Part shown: piece by piece, positions 7,507 through 17,467 of the stretch
How the letters are laid out: each line of letters starts with the position of its first letter
Position numbering within the stretch: the stretch's first letter is position 1
Made by a program: the position numbers and the translations under genes
Source: UBA9160 sp035489755
Lineage (GTDB): Bacteria; Myxococcota_A; UBA9160
Direction of reading: 5' to 3'
DNA: 64,000 nucleotides
Assembly: GCA_035489755.1 (NCBI GenBank)
Contig: DATGZK010000029.1
Span: 1-64,000 of the forward strand
Notes under the pieces: generated by a model
Told to the model about the DNA's origin: nothing
What the model saw: only the letters and a program-made list of their open reading frames with translations
Database searches by the model: none

Positions 7507-8124
7507 ATGCAAGAGAGCGAAAGCGAAGAGATTGAGCGCGAAGCGTCGCTACTCGTGAGCTGTACCCTGTGCGACACGCTCCATCGACCTGAAGATCCAC
7601 TCGAGTTCCACCCCGTTTGTCCCGCCTGTGCCAGGAGATACCCAATGGCACCGTGGGGCATGCGCGGAGCACTCTCGCTCATGCACGTGACGATCGATGA
7701 GATGGTACTGCGGACGTCGCCCGGAACCTTCCAACTCGGCTACATGGATGGCACTACGTTTATGGCGTTCTACGTGGGCCGCTCGGACTCCGACCTAAAC
7801 CACTGCCTGCACAACTGGGTTGGCATACCGAGCCGGTGCAAGACGTACGCGCCCTCCACCAGGGCGGCGTGTGGGCTTCGACACCGGGGACTGCTCTCTC
7901 TCGACCAACCGACACTCTATCGTGTTGGTAGTCGCATGGATAGCGCCTATTCCCGCTTCGTGTTCAGCTATGCCCCCTCGAGCAATGCGGCGTTCGATAA
8001 CGAGTGTCGCGATTACCACGACTTAGGGGGTCGCGACGGCCTCGATAATGAGCATCACCCTTTACCACCCCCTGGCAGCCTGTGGCATTGCGTCATACAC
8101 GGCCTTTGCCCGTCGAATCTCTAG
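7507..8124 (+). CDS. hypothetical protein with zinc-ribbon start and GIY-YIG-like core
   Basis: About 205 residues. The N-terminus has CTLCDTLH and CPACARR pairs that could bind zinc. The core, GYMDGTTFMAFYVGRSDSDL, followed much later by AFDNECRDYHDLGG and LDNEHHP, resembles small GIY-YIG nuclease-like orphans (short strand, YVGRSD, then ExxxYHD). About 45 residues between the two halves look unrelated and may be an insertion. The ATG at 7507 has GAGG 5 bases upstream; longer versions of the ORF start inside repeat debris. Nuclease activity is inferred, not shown. Confidence 0.55.
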   Translation: MQESESEEIEREASLLVSCTLCDTLHRPEDPLEFHPVCPACARRYPMAPWGMRGALSLMHVTIDEMVLRTSPGTFQLGYMDGTTFMAFYVGRSDSDLNHCLHNWVGIPSRCKTYAPSTRAACGLRHRGLLSLDQPTLYRVGSRMDSAYSRFVFSYAPSSNAAFDNECRDYHDLGGRDGLDNEHHPLPPPGSLWHCVIHGLCPSNL

Positions 8125-8261
8125 ACCCGCACGACGGGCACACGAGATGAAACAGGCGGTGTACTCGCCCGCTGCAGGGCGATATGCGCCGAAGCGAATA
8201 CGAACGAAAATGCACATAGCGAGAGACGGGATCATCGAACAGAAAGGAATAGAGTGATGCG

Positions 8262-8618
8262 GTGAGATTCAGCATAACTCCGGAACACGAACTGTGCCTC
8301 GATGGTGAAACGATTCCTGGACAGACTTTCCTCCTCGTGAGTCGCGACAGGAAGTCGCGAGACCGCAAACTGCTGGTTGAGGTGCGCTTCGACGATTCAG
8401 CAGACGAAGCCCGCCGCTGCCAAGTGTTCGCCGAGCAAGGGAAAGCCTACTCGATGAATGGCGAGCGCATACCTTACCTCGTGGATGCGCTCACCGAAGG
8501 CGAAGAAACATACGGTCGACCGTGGCGGCACACGCTCTGGCTGCGCATACCGACGCGAGACCTCGCTTACGTAGGGCCTGCGTCAAGTGTTGGAGCGATT
8601 TCAACTAAGAGACGATAG
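8262..8618 (+). CDS. hypothetical protein
   Basis: A 118-residue protein from a GTG start (SITPEHELCLDGETIPGQTF). It is beta-rich and charged with no recognisable motif. An AAAGGA lies about 18 bases upstream, which is a poor spacing, so the start is uncertain. Confidence 0.45.
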   Translation: MRFSITPEHELCLDGETIPGQTFLLVSRDRKSRDRKLLVEVRFDDSADEARRCQVFAEQGKAYSMNGERIPYLVDALTEGEETYGRPWRHTLWLRIPTRDLAYVGPASSVGAISTKRR

Positions 8619-8669
8619 AACGTAGAGTCCGAGGCGGACGGGTCCTTCCTGAGGCCCTGGCGCGGCGGA

Positions 8670-8951
8670 TTGCGTGAGGTGAAGGACTTCACTGTGGCGG
8701 CGATCGAGCCCTCTACGATGGATAACATCGACAGCGATCCGGGCGGCGTGGCTGAGTTCTTTGTCCTCCTCGGGCCGGAGCACTTTGCAGCGTACCAGGC
8801 CGGGCTGGTGGAAGCGCTTGAGGCGGGGAGCGACCCGGGAGCGTTCTGGGCGAAATGGATTGACGTCGTGGTTGAGCGAACGCCGCCTGGAGGCCGACGA
8901 GCCGAAGAAGCCCCCATGAAAGAGGAGTCGTCGGACGGCTCCTCCGCTTGA
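8670..8951 (+). CDS. hypothetical protein
   Basis: Up to 93 residues. The middle (GGVAEFFVLLGPEHFAAYQA, then GAFWAKWIDVVVE) looks like a helical, globular protein. The start may be GTG 8670 or the ATG at 8718. No family recognised. Confidence 0.45.
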   Translation: MREVKDFTVAAIEPSTMDNIDSDPGGVAEFFVLLGPEHFAAYQAGLVEALEAGSDPGAFWAKWIDVVVERTPPGGRRAEEAPMKEESSDGSSA

Positions 8952-9344
8952 CCTATCTCTATTTTCTGGCTCTGTAAATTTCGTCCAATAGCCTCGGAAT
9001 GTCCGGCCTTGCATGAGAACGGTCTGCCAGAGCGAGACCGGATTTTGCTGTGTGATGAGGTTGGTGCTTGCCCCGAGGAGAATGAAGCCAAGGACCATGC
9101 GTGCCGCGAGCGCAAGCTTCGAGTGGGACCAGGATGAAGTCGAACCCGTGTCGATGCCGACGTCGTGGTGGATGAACTCACGCCGGCCTCCTCGCTGCCC
9201 TGGATCGCGGGACCGCGACCCACTCGCCGCTTCACGGCGCCTGAGCGGGGCGTCTCTCTCCCGAGTCGCGCAACCGCGCTTCAAACTTCTACTTGCAATA
9301 GCACCTCCGCACTCACGAGGGATGCGCGGAGAGAGCGCGTCGGC
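8952..9344. other. intergenic, no supported gene
   Basis: About 390 bp. The minus strand has one hydrophobic stretch (AARMVLGFILLGAS) without a sensible start or family, so no gene is called. Confidence 0.4.
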
Positions 9345-9947
9345 TCACGGACGGCGAATCATGAACCAGTTGTCGACTCCCAGGACGAGACCTTCGGCCA
9401 CCACGGTGTATCCAAACCTTTCATAGAAGCGGACGTTTTGAGGTTTGTCCGTCTCGAGATACGAGAGCGCGGCGCACTCGTCCATTTTCGCGCAGAATTT
9501 CGTCAGCATGGCGCCCCGATTCCTTGCCCTTGCAAATCAGGATCCACCGCGACCGGGCCCAGATGCCAATGCGGCTCCGCCGGATCGCGCCGCGCCCACT
9601 GACCGGTCCAGCGCAGCACTCTCCACGGAACCCCGATCGTATTGCCGAAGACAACTGCGGGCAGGATGCCCAGCTTCTCGCCGATGGTGGGCTGGCAGCG
9701 ACCGGGCGGCGCCATCGCGCAAACTCCCACCATCGTGGTGCCGCGAAAAGCCCCGAAGGATCGTGCCTCGCGCGTGCAGACCACGAACCACCGGCTCGAA
9801 AAACCGCACCATGGCCCTTCCGCGACGGTCGGTTTGCGGACCGAATGCCCGAATGTTCACGGGGTTGTCGCGCATGCCGCGGCCCAGAAGTTGGGCCGCC
9901 TCTCTCAACTCAGGGCGGCCCAGCTCACGAAGCGCAAAGTCAGCCAT
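9345..9947 (-). pseudogene. GNAT N-acetyltransferase with two frameshifts
   Basis: Three consecutive pieces in three frames together make a full GNAT protein. They are a start MADFALRELGRPELREAAQ from 9947; a middle with HWHLGPVAVDPDLQGQGIG (the acetyl-CoA loop); and an end with LETDKPQNVRFYERFGY, closing at NWFMIRRP. The breaks fall near 9785 and 9515. All canonical parts are present, so decay is recent, or two sequencing errors occurred. The substrate cannot be told. Confidence 0.8.
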
Positions 9948-9970
9948 TCCCACCCTCTGCGATTTGCCTC

Positions 9971-11935
9971 CTAGTCGGCGGTGCTGTTCCCCTGCTCGAT
10001 CGCGCTGCGGAGTGCAGCCGCCAGCTCCTCGGGCTCGAAGGGCTTTTGCAGGAAGGTGCAACGCGCGTCGCTCCGGATCCGCGCAGCGGCATAGCGCTTG
10101 CTAAATCCGCTCATCAACACGATCGGTGTATCCGGGTGGGTGTGCCTCAACGCTGCCAGCACTTCGTCTCCACCGAGTTCTGGCATCGTCATGTCGAGTA
10201 CCACCGCGGCGATCCTGTGGCTGCTGGCGCTAAACCTTTCGAGAGCCTCGCGCCCATCTGCCGCCGTCGTAACTTCGAAACCGAGATCGCGGAGCATGTG
10301 CTCCGCTACCTCGCGTACATCTGGGTCGTCATCCACCAGCAGAACCGTGCCGCTGCTCTTCCAGGTTTCACGAGCGGGCTGCAACCGGCGCGCCGCCGGT
10401 TTCGTCTGGCTCTGGGGGAGTAGGACGCGGAATGTGCTCCCGAGACCCGGGTTGCTGTGAACCCAGATCGCGCCGTTGTGACCTCCGAGGATCCCGAGCA
10501 CGGTGGCCAAGCCGAGTCCTCGCCCCGTGAACTTCGTGCTGAAGAAGGGATCAAAGATCCTAGACTGAGTCGCCTCGTCCATCCCCGTGCCTGTGTCGTT
10601 CACCTCGAGGAAAACGTAACGACCCTCGGCCAGATTCTCGCCCAGGCACGAGTGCAGGAGATCGCGGCGTGTGCAGTCCATTTGGCCGGTGCGAACAACG
10701 ATCGTACCGCTCCCCTTCCCGAGCGCCTCGGAGGCGTTCGTTACGAGGTTCAGCACCACCTGGCTGAGCTGGCTTCGATCGCCCTCCACCGCGGTCATGC
10801 GCTCCGCGAGCTCCCATTGAAGGGTCGCCTTCTTCGATACCGATACCGTCAGCAGCTCCATCATTCCTCGAATCAGCTCCGACAGATCGACGGGTTCTAA
10901 CGTGGGGGGCACATGGCCCGCGTAGGCGAGAAGGAGTCCCGTCAGGTCCGCGGCCTGCCGAGCGGTATCGCGGATCCGCTTCAGATTGGCCTGCGCCGAA
11001 GAATCGGGCGGAAGCGCCTTGGCCGCGAGGTGTACGCTCCCGAGGATCGTCATGAGCAGATTGTTGAAGTCATGGGCGATTCCTCCAGCGAGCACGCCAA
11101 GACTCTCGAGCTTCTGAGCCTGCCGCAGTTGCCCCTCCAGCCGGACCTGCTCCTCCTCGGCGCGCACGCGCTCCGTGACGTCGGTCGATACGCCGAGGAC
11201 TCCTTCGACTGCTCCCTCTTGATTTCGAACGGATGAGTAGCGAGTTTCGAAGACTCGCCCCCTAAACGTGACCGTGTCCGAGAAGCTCTCGCCTCGCAGT
11301 GCGCGAAGCAGATTCTCCCGGATTTTCGGGGAGTCCGGGAAGGGCTGCGACGCGGAGCGCCCAATGAAATCGCTGGGCTTGAGATGGACAGCATTCAGGC
11401 CCTTCCCTTCGCAGCGTGTGATCACGCCGCTGCGATCGAGCTCGAAGAGCACAACCGGCGCGTTTGTGACCAGGCTCAGCAGGTGCGCCTGCGCCAGCGC
11501 GAGGGCCTCCTCGACCTGCTTTAGCTCGGTGATGTCGAGCATCACGCCGCGGCAGCTGACGGGGCCCCCGCGCTCGCTGATCACCCGGACGATGTCTCGC
11601 ACCCAGACGATGCGGCCGTCCTTCGCGACGAGGCGGTACTCGAGCTGATGGTCCTGCCCAGCCGCGGTGAGTCGCTGGCACTCGGCCAGCACGCGATCTC
11701 GGTCCTCGGAATGGAGCCGCTCCGTAAAGAATTTAGGCGCCTCAAGCCAGGCTTGGGTGGGAAACCCCAGCAGCCGCTCGGCCGCCCCGCTCACGAACCG
11801 GAACTGGAAGGAGTCGGGATCGGCCTCCCAGATCACGCAATCGAGGCTGCCCAGCAGGTCTTCGTAATCTATGGTGGTTGGCCGGGATGAGGTGGGCAAC
11901 GTTGCCCGCGCGTCCTCGCCCGTCCGCTTTGACAA
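9971..11935 (-). CDS. hybrid PAS histidine kinase with receiver domain
   Basis: A 654-residue cytoplasmic sensor kinase. Two PAS domains (about 25-140 and 150-260) are followed by the dimerisation/phosphoacceptor box GGIAHDFNNLL with His288. The HATPase domain has N (VLNLVTNASEAL), G1 (DTGTGMD) and G2 (GRGLGLATVLGI) boxes. A C-terminal receiver runs from about 525, with phosphoacceptor Asp581 (VVLDMTMPELGG) and a conserved Lys in FLQKPF. There are no membrane segments, so it should sense an intracellular signal through the PAS domains. No partner regulator is adjacent, so it is an orphan. The start codon is TTG. Confidence 0.9.
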   Translation of the reverse strand: MSKRTGEDARATLPTSSRPTTIDYEDLLGSLDCVIWEADPDSFQFRFVSGAAERLLGFPTQAWLEAPKFFTERLHSEDRDRVLAECQRLTAAGQDHQLEYRLVAKDGRIVWVRDIVRVISERGGPVSCRGVMLDITELKQVEEALALAQAHLLSLVTNAPVVLFELDRSGVITRCEGKGLNAVHLKPSDFIGRSASQPFPDSPKIRENLLRALRGESFSDTVTFRGRVFETRYSSVRNQEGAVEGVLGVSTDVTERVRAEEEQVRLEGQLRQAQKLESLGVLAGGIAHDFNNLLMTILGSVHLAAKALPPDSSAQANLKRIRDTARQAADLTGLLLAYAGHVPPTLEPVDLSELIRGMMELLTVSVSKKATLQWELAERMTAVEGDRSQLSQVVLNLVTNASEALGKGSGTIVVRTGQMDCTRRDLLHSCLGENLAEGRYVFLEVNDTGTGMDEATQSRIFDPFFSTKFTGRGLGLATVLGILGGHNGAIWVHSNPGLGSTFRVLLPQSQTKPAARRLQPARETWKSSGTVLLVDDDPDVREVAEHMLRDLGFEVTTAADGREALERFSASSHRIAAVVLDMTMPELGGDEVLAALRHTHPDTPIVLMSGFSKRYAAARIRSDARCTFLQKPFEPEELAAALRSAIEQGNSTAD

Positions 11936-12285
11936 GTCGGAGATATCCCCCCGTCATCAGGATCAATCGGATCGCTTTCAGGACCAGCTTCTGAGGCAAA
12001 GCCAGTTTAACGCCTGCGCACCGCTTTCTCCAGGTAGGGCATAACAGCCGGCTCAGCAGGGCCTGCACGAAACTACGCCCCTCTCAAGAGAAGAATACGG
12101 TCGATGGGGGTGGTGTTGAGTCAGCAAGAAAAGCCTTTTCGGGGTGAAAGCGAACCGCCGAACACCAGGTCCAGAGAGCCTGTCGATGCGTTTGACACCT
12201 TTCGTCTGGCAGGTCCACTTAGCAGTTGTCGGTGGAAGCATATGGCGCCATCGGGCGAACCTCTGCGATTCCTGGGAGTCAATTT
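11936..12285. other. intergenic, nothing supported
   Basis: About 350 bp between divergent genes. It should hold promoters for the kinase (minus) and the PEP-CTERM gene (plus), but I see no clear consensus element. Confidence 0.4.
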
Positions 12286-13182
12286 GTGGCGATTGCCGGG
12301 TCGACCGGGAGATCCCTTCTCGGGATCGTGTCCGTTTGGGTGGCTCTCGCCTCAGGAGGTGAACGAGCCGCGGCCGCGACCCTGGTCGGGATCACATTTG
12401 GGGACACGGGCGCTGCCGTGTTGTACAACCTGAATCCCGCCGCCGGCTCCACGAGCAACCCGCGAAGTACGGGACTCTCCGATGTGGCCGGTATCGCCTT
12501 CTCGCCCGACGGAACACTCTTCGGCCTGACGACAGTCGCGTCGCAACCGTCTGTCCCGAATGCGCTCTACAAGATCGACCCGACCACCGGGACACCGACC
12601 TTGGTGGGAGCGACGGGGTTCCAGCCTCCCGCTTTTATCGCTGAAGGCGACCTCGCGTTCGATCCCATTACGGGCAACCTCTACGGCGTCCAATCCGTAC
12701 CAAGCGCGGGATCGGGTGCGCGCGATCTCTTCGAGCTCAACCCATCGACCGGCCAAGCAACCGTGATCGGTTCAGTCAGAACCACCGGCGGCGACCTCTC
12801 AGCGATGGCTTTCGATAATTCCGGGAACTTGTTCATCGTGGACACCGAATCAGCCACTCTCTTAAGGGTGGACAAGAGCACGGCCGCGATCCTCGGGAGC
12901 GTCGATCTGAGCGTCCACTCGCTGGGGGACCTCGCGGGGATGGCCTTCGATCCTCAAACGGGCACGGCGTATTTCGGAAATGGCATCCGCGTGAATGGCA
13001 TCAGCACGTCTGGCAACCTGTATACGCTCGACACATCCACGGGCGCTCTAACCTTGCTTGGGCCGAGCGTTGCATTGGCTGGACTGTCATTCACGCCCGT
13101 CCCGGAACCGGCGACTCTTCTCCTTTTTGGCTTCGGCCTCGCGGGCATCTGCGGGGCGAGGGCTGGTCGCCATTGCGTGTAG
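12286..13182 (+). CDS. PEP-CTERM secreted protein, beta-propeller-like
   Basis: About 298 residues. The GTG start at 12286 has GGGAG 8 bases upstream and gives a normal signal peptide ending in an Ala-rich cleavage region. The body has regular blocks (GIAFSPDGTLFGL, DLAFDPITGNLYGV, AMAFDNSGNLFIVD, GMAFDPQTGTAYFG) typical of propeller/DUF4394-like repeats. It ends with VPEPATLLLFGFGLAGICG and a basic tail, the PEP-CTERM sorting signal recognised by exosortase. It should be exported and processed by EpsH/XrtA-type exosortase, linked to extracellular polysaccharide. No exosortase lies in the window. Confidence 0.9.
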   Translation: MAIAGSTGRSLLGIVSVWVALASGGERAAAATLVGITFGDTGAAVLYNLNPAAGSTSNPRSTGLSDVAGIAFSPDGTLFGLTTVASQPSVPNALYKIDPTTGTPTLVGATGFQPPAFIAEGDLAFDPITGNLYGVQSVPSAGSGARDLFELNPSTGQATVIGSVRTTGGDLSAMAFDNSGNLFIVDTESATLLRVDKSTAAILGSVDLSVHSLGDLAGMAFDPQTGTAYFGNGIRVNGISTSGNLYTLDTSTGALTLLGPSVALAGLSFTPVPEPATLLLFGFGLAGICGARAGRHCV

Positions 13183-13334
13183 ATCATGATCAGTGGCAAG
13201 GGCTACGCTCGTCACGCCAGAGGTAGATCGAATTGGCTTGGGTGGGGGTCAGGGATGGCCGACCGACTTAGCCTCGGAACGTCCGCGGCGGCGGTGGCCC
13301 AGAGCCCGGCACCCCCAGGCTTCCACGAGCCTCG

Positions 13335-13969
13335 CTAGAGTAACAAGGCTGAGCGTGCCGCCGGTCGCTCCCGATACGCCCGATCCCAACGCGCAAGCGC
13401 ATGGAAGCTGGGATCGATCTCCACGCCTCCGAACCGCGCGAACTGAAGCGCCGCGGCCATTGTGCAGTCGGCAATCGTCGGCAGCGCGCCGGCGATAAAG
13501 GGCCGGCCATCGGAGATCCGCTCTTCGAGCACCGCGACCGCCCTCGGCAACAAAGCCCGGTAGTGCGCAGCGACCTCCGGGTTGGCGGCGACCCGAGCGG
13601 CGAGCGAGTGGCGTGCACGATGCGCGCGATAGGGAGCATCACTCCGAGTTCGGCGATGCGCTCGAGCTCGTGGACACGCGCTCGCGTGAGAGGGTCGCTG
13701 CCAATCATTGGCGGGTCCGGATGGAGCTCTTCGAGATACTGAATGATCGCGAGGGATTCCGTGAGATGGGTGCCGTCCGGGAGCTCGAGCACCGGGAGCT
13801 TGCCCAAGGGATTGCGCGCGAGGTGCTCGGGTGTGTGCTGTTTTCCCTCGCGAAGGCTCACGATCACCTCCTCCAAGCCGATGCGCGCGCCAGCAGCGCG
13901 CTTTTCGGCGAGGTAGAGGCGCACGCGCGTGGGATGCGGCGCGACCGGGAAGACGTAGAGCCTCATCAT
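13335..13969 (-). pseudogene. glutathione S-transferase, frameshifted
   Basis: The N-terminal thioredoxin-like domain (MRLYVFPVAPHPTRVRLYLA, NPLGKLPVLEL, LTESLAIIQYLE) is in one frame. The C-terminal helical domain (PEVAAHYRALLPRAVAVLEE, then FIAGALPTIADCTMAAALQ) is in another, joined near 13590. Together they are a complete GST of normal length (about 210 residues). A single-base indel explains the break. It lies divergent from the small membrane gene at 14.2 kb. Confidence 0.8.
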
Positions 13970-14213
13970 TGCTTGGATCGCGCTTGGATTCGGCAAGCTG
14001 GACCCTATGGAGCGACCGGCTCCAAGGAAAGGATATCACCTACCCGGTCTCATCAGGAGACGATCTACGGCCGCTGTCGCTTCCTTGGGAGCCTCAGGGC
14101 TCGTGCATCCACAACTCAGAACCAGCGATAGCAATGCGTCGGCAGAGGCCGCGCGAAGCCACCGCGCTCTCGCTAGCATGCAACGAGCAGATTGAATTCT
14201 CGGAGGTCACTCC

Positions 14214-14636
14214 ATGGCGAAGTGGGCGGTCGGGATCCTCGTGGCCATCGCCGTTCTCTTTTGGGGCTACACGTGGCTTGTCCTGCATTGGAGCTACTCG
14301 AAGGGCGAGAGAGCGGGCTATGTCCAAAAACTCTCGAAGAAAGGCTGGATCTGCAAAACTTGGGAAGGGGAAATGGCGCTCGTATCGATGCCAGGAACGG
14401 TCGCGGAGAAGTTCTACTTCACTGTGCCCACCGATTCGATCGCGGACGAGATCAATCGGAGTATGGGCAGACGCGTATCGCTAACGTATGAACAGCACAT
14501 CGGAATACCGACCAGCTGCTTCGCGGAAACTCAATACTTCATCAGCAAAGTCGCGCCGGTGGATGATGGCCGAACGCCCCCAGTCCTGCCAGGTGCTTCG
14601 GGCGCTCCGATGGGTACTCCGGGCACCACTCGATGA
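14214..14636 (+). CDS. small membrane-anchored protein of unknown function
   Basis: A 140-residue protein with one N-terminal membrane segment (residues about 4-25, VGILVAIAVLFWGYTWLVLH). A conserved-looking soluble part follows (SKGERAGYVQKLSKKGWICK, TWEGEMALVSMPG, EKFYFTVPTDSIADEI). This pattern occurs in short envelope proteins sometimes mislabelled 6-phosphogluconate dehydrogenase. There is a good GGAGG ribosome site. Function unknown. Confidence 0.7.
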   Translation: MAKWAVGILVAIAVLFWGYTWLVLHWSYSKGERAGYVQKLSKKGWICKTWEGEMALVSMPGTVAEKFYFTVPTDSIADEINRSMGRRVSLTYEQHIGIPTSCFAETQYFISKVAPVDDGRTPPVLPGASGAPMGTPGTTR

Positions 14637-14828
14637 CGCGCCCTCTCGGGGCGACACCCTGACGTCCTCTCCCGCCTTCAGACTCATTCGCGAGTGCAGC
14701 CTCGGTCGGACGCGGCCTCGCTCTCGGGAAGCAGCTCCGGCATAAAAATTCTCCCGCGCTCCGAGCGCACGAGAATCCGCGCCCTCGCGAACTTCCGGGG
14801 CAAAGCGCGCCTTCCCCCGGCACGAGCC

Positions 14829-15818
14829 TTAGTGCGGCTTGGGTTTCGGTCTTTGATACGCGAGCGGGGAAAGTACCAGTCCTTCGGGCGGCGGATCCTC
14901 GCGGAACTCCCCGAAGAGCTCGTTCCTTCGATAGAAACGATCGAGGAAGGTGCCCATCACGTCGACCTGTGTCTTGTAAACGTGGAGCACATGGAGCTTG
15001 TCTGCGGACTCTGCTGCCGTCAACGGAAAGGCTACCCAGTCAATGGGCGCCTCCGACAGGTCCGCGGGAGGAGTGAGCGGCAACGGCGGCTCCCCGGAGG
15101 GTCCGGGCCAACCCGGCCAGTGTACGAGATACGTGAGAACGCGTGCGCTCGGGCGCCTCTCGTCTGCCTGGGCGTAATCGTGAAACGCCTCGAGCGTGAA
15201 TAGACCGGTTGCGCTGTGGTCCCCATGTTGGTCGCGCGGGTCTGGCAAAACGATTAGTGTTGGCTTGAGATCATGCAGCAGCTGGCGCAAAAGGCCCTGG
15301 AGCTCGATGCCCGAGTACGGCGCACCGGGCTCGACGGAGTGACGATAGGGAACGTGTGCGGCCGCCGTGGTGCGTGATTCGTAGGGATGCTGCTCGGAAA
15401 AGTGTCGCTCCCAGATGTCTCGAAGGCCTCCATCGGGAAAGCCCAGAAAGTGCGCGCGCTTTTCCGACAATCGCAAGAGAGTCAATACCGCGACGGATTC
15501 CCTGCGTCGCCACTCTCCGTACTCGACGAAGAGCTCCGGTTTCGGCTGCGACTGGCGAAGCTCAAAAACTACGCCCTCGACGTAGCCATCACCTTCCGTG
15601 AAGTAGACGATGTCGACTTGCCCGCCCTCGGCAAGGACGCGGTGGATTAGACCGCCACAGCAGATGATCTCGTCGTCGGGGTGCGGTGCCATGACAACGA
15701 GGCGCTCGGGAGAATGGAGCTCGAACGTGGGCAGCCCCTCGCGTCGAGTGAGCCGCGGGAGATGGAACGAGCAGCCCGGGAGGACCGCGAGCAGGAGTGC
15801 GGCGGCAAAGAGCTTCAC
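14829..15818 (-). CDS. PIG-L/LmbE-family deacetylase lipoprotein
   Basis: A 329-residue zinc-dependent N-deacetylase. A lipoprotein signal ends at LPGC16. The metal motif APHPDDE is at 44-50 and a second metal/His region is DPRDQHGDHSATG. The family deacetylates GlcNAc-type sugars and pseudo-disaccharides; here the lipobox places it on the envelope. Its start overlaps the end of the Rieske gene by 4 bp (ATGA), so the two are cotranscribed and probably coupled. The substrate is unknown. Confidence 0.85.
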   Translation of the reverse strand: MKLFAAALLLAVLPGCSFHLPRLTRREGLPTFELHSPERLVVMAPHPDDEIICCGGLIHRVLAEGGQVDIVYFTEGDGYVEGVVFELRQSQPKPELFVEYGEWRRRESVAVLTLLRLSEKRAHFLGFPDGGLRDIWERHFSEQHPYESRTTAAAHVPYRHSVEPGAPYSGIELQGLLRQLLHDLKPTLIVLPDPRDQHGDHSATGLFTLEAFHDYAQADERRPSARVLTYLVHWPGWPGPSGEPPLPLTPPADLSEAPIDWVAFPLTAAESADKLHVLHVYKTQVDVMGTFLDRFYRRNELFGEFREDPPPEGLVLSPLAYQRPKPKPH

Positions 15819-16639
15819 GCGCTGGGCCAGACCAGGCAGGCCTCACCGGTCGAGCTTTCAAGGACCGCGGGCGCCGCGGAAAGACCAAGACGGCGCCCAT
15901 CGGCGCTCTTCCCGCTTTGCAGGTCAAAGCGGTAGCCGTGCCAGGGACAGACGATGCACCCCTCGGCGTCAGGCATCGCGTCCTCGAGAGGTCCTCCTCG
16001 GTGAGGACACACCGTCGCGTGGGCGCGAAGCTCACCGGCGATTTCGACGATGCGGAAGCGTGCACCATACGCATCCACGACGCGCGGGAGCTGGGCGCGG
16101 AGTGCCGAGGCGGGACCGAGCGGAAAGGGCCCTGCATCGGCGGTCACAGGAGCCCCTCGCGCATCCAGCAACGCCTGCCGGCGGATCATCATGCCTTCGT
16201 CCTCATTCCAAAGACGCGTGTAGAGCTGGGTATACATGGTCCCCAGGTCCCGCTCCCGCGCGCCTCGGGTCGCTGTGACTCCCGGTAGATGGAACTCGAC
16301 CGTGATGTGGGTCGCTCGATCCGCAACGGGATTGAGACGGGTCCATATCTCCGTGCCCTTGCCCAGGCCCGCGAGAGTCCGGGTCACGTACCGCAGCTGC
16401 GCTCGATCGAGGCAAACCTCAATCCAGGCCGGGCTCGGCTCTCCAGGCTGCGGCAAGAGGACACATGCGCGCCAGCCCTCCGCGCCGGCTTCCACCTCGC
16501 GGATTCCGACGAACGAGTCGCGATGGAGCCAGGGTAGGTGCTCCCAGTCGAGCACGTTCTCCCAGATCCGCTCGAGGGAGGCCGCGACTTCGCGTTCGTA
16601 TACCGCCGCCAGGGTCACCCCGGCGATTTCGATGGACAC
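15815..16639 (-). CDS. SRPBCC-Rieske [2Fe-2S] fusion protein
   Basis: About 274 residues from a GTG start at 16639 (GGAAGG just upstream). The N-terminal two thirds are a START/SRPBCC lipid- or ligand-binding domain (AAVYEREVAASLERIWENVL). The C-terminal Rieske domain has CPHRGGPLEDA and CPWHGYRFDL, giving the two Cys/His cluster ligands. The order (SRPBCC then Rieske) is the reverse of ring-hydroxylating oxygenase alpha subunits, where Rieske comes first. The reaction is unknown. It is upstream of and overlaps the PIG-L gene. The open frame continues further upstream, but that part is Arg/Ser-rich and antisense to the methyltransferase remnant. Confidence 0.8.
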   Translation of the reverse strand: MSIEIAGVTLAAVYEREVAASLERIWENVLDWEHLPWLHRDSFVGIREVEAGAEGWRACVLLPQPGEPSPAWIEVCLDRAQLRYVTRTLAGLGKGTEIWTRLNPVADRATHITVEFHLPGVTATRGARERDLGTMYTQLYTRLWNEDEGMMIRRQALLDARGAPVTADAGPFPLGPASALRAQLPRVVDAYGARFRIVEIAGELRAHATVCPHRGGPLEDAMPDAEGCIVCPWHGYRFDLQSGKSADGRRLGLSAAPAVLESSTGEACLVWPSA

Positions 16640-16768
16640 CCGCCTTCCCCCGCTGCTCGCAGCCCCCCGCCCGCTCCCCAAAGGCCGGTCGGCCGGCAAT
16701 GTACCGGTCCCCGGTGAGGTGCGGGAGGTCTGCGTCCCAGGAGGCGGCTCCGTCTCCGAGGAAGATGA

Positions 16769-17155
16769 CTCGCCGCCCCAGACGCATCGGCTTGGGACGG
16801 ACGGACGACCGCCTCCTACCGCCTGGCCGAGGCGCTGGCTCACTTGCCCGTCAGTCCGGCGACGCTTCGCGCTGCCGAGGCTTGGGCACCTGCGCTCGAT
16901 CTCAGGCGCGTCGAAGGGTCCGTGCTGCCCGCAGCGGACAGCGAATTCGATGGGCTGCTTCTTCTTGACGTGGTCGAGCATGCGTCAGATCCGCATGCGC
17001 TCGTCGGCGAAGCGGCGAGAATTCTAAAACCCGGCGGTCTCCTCCACGCGCACGTGCCTTGCCAGGGGCTCGGTGCCTCTGGCGTTGGCTGCCCTACCAA
17101 CGAGGACCCAAGGCCTAGAGCGAACTCGCCGGACACGAGTAATGATTCCGCTTGA
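16769..17155 (+). pseudogene. SAM-dependent methyltransferase fragment
   Basis: The open frame encodes ASYRLAEALAHLPVSPATLR and then FDGLLLLDVVEHASDPHALV, ARILKPGGLLHAHVPC, the middle of a class I methyltransferase. The glycine-rich SAM motif I is missing or garbled, no proper start codon is seen, and the C-terminal third is lost. It is therefore treated as a remnant. Confidence 0.65.
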
Positions 17156-17467
17156 GCGCAAAACCTGATGAAACATGGGGAGATGCGACCGCCAGGCGCA
17201 ATCGAGATCGGCTTGGGGATCGAGAGAAGTAGCTCAAGCCGCCCAGTCGCTTCCCACCTCAGCTCGCTACGCTAGGGTGCCAACGACGTTGAGCTCCGAT
17301 TCGTTGAGCCTGGCCGATGGTCGACCGTCCCATCGCAAGCAGCTCCCGTGAGGGTCTTCGAGTTGAGCGGGCCCGCGTCACCGCAAGAGCGCGAGACGAG
17401 GTTTGAGCTTACGGTGGGCGCCCCACGGGCGGCCGACCGAGGGCCCAACCCTCCCAGCGGCGAGGCC
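17156..17467. other. intergenic, nothing supported
   Basis: About 310 bp upstream of the glycosyltransferase. An open frame extends through part of it but reads as Arg/Pro-rich noise. Confidence 0.4.

Noticed and set aside
9345..13969. Selenocysteine or programmed frameshift as an explanation for the broken GNAT and GST genes
   Set aside because: The breaks are frame changes, not in-frame TGA codons, and no slippery-site plus structure arrangement is visible.
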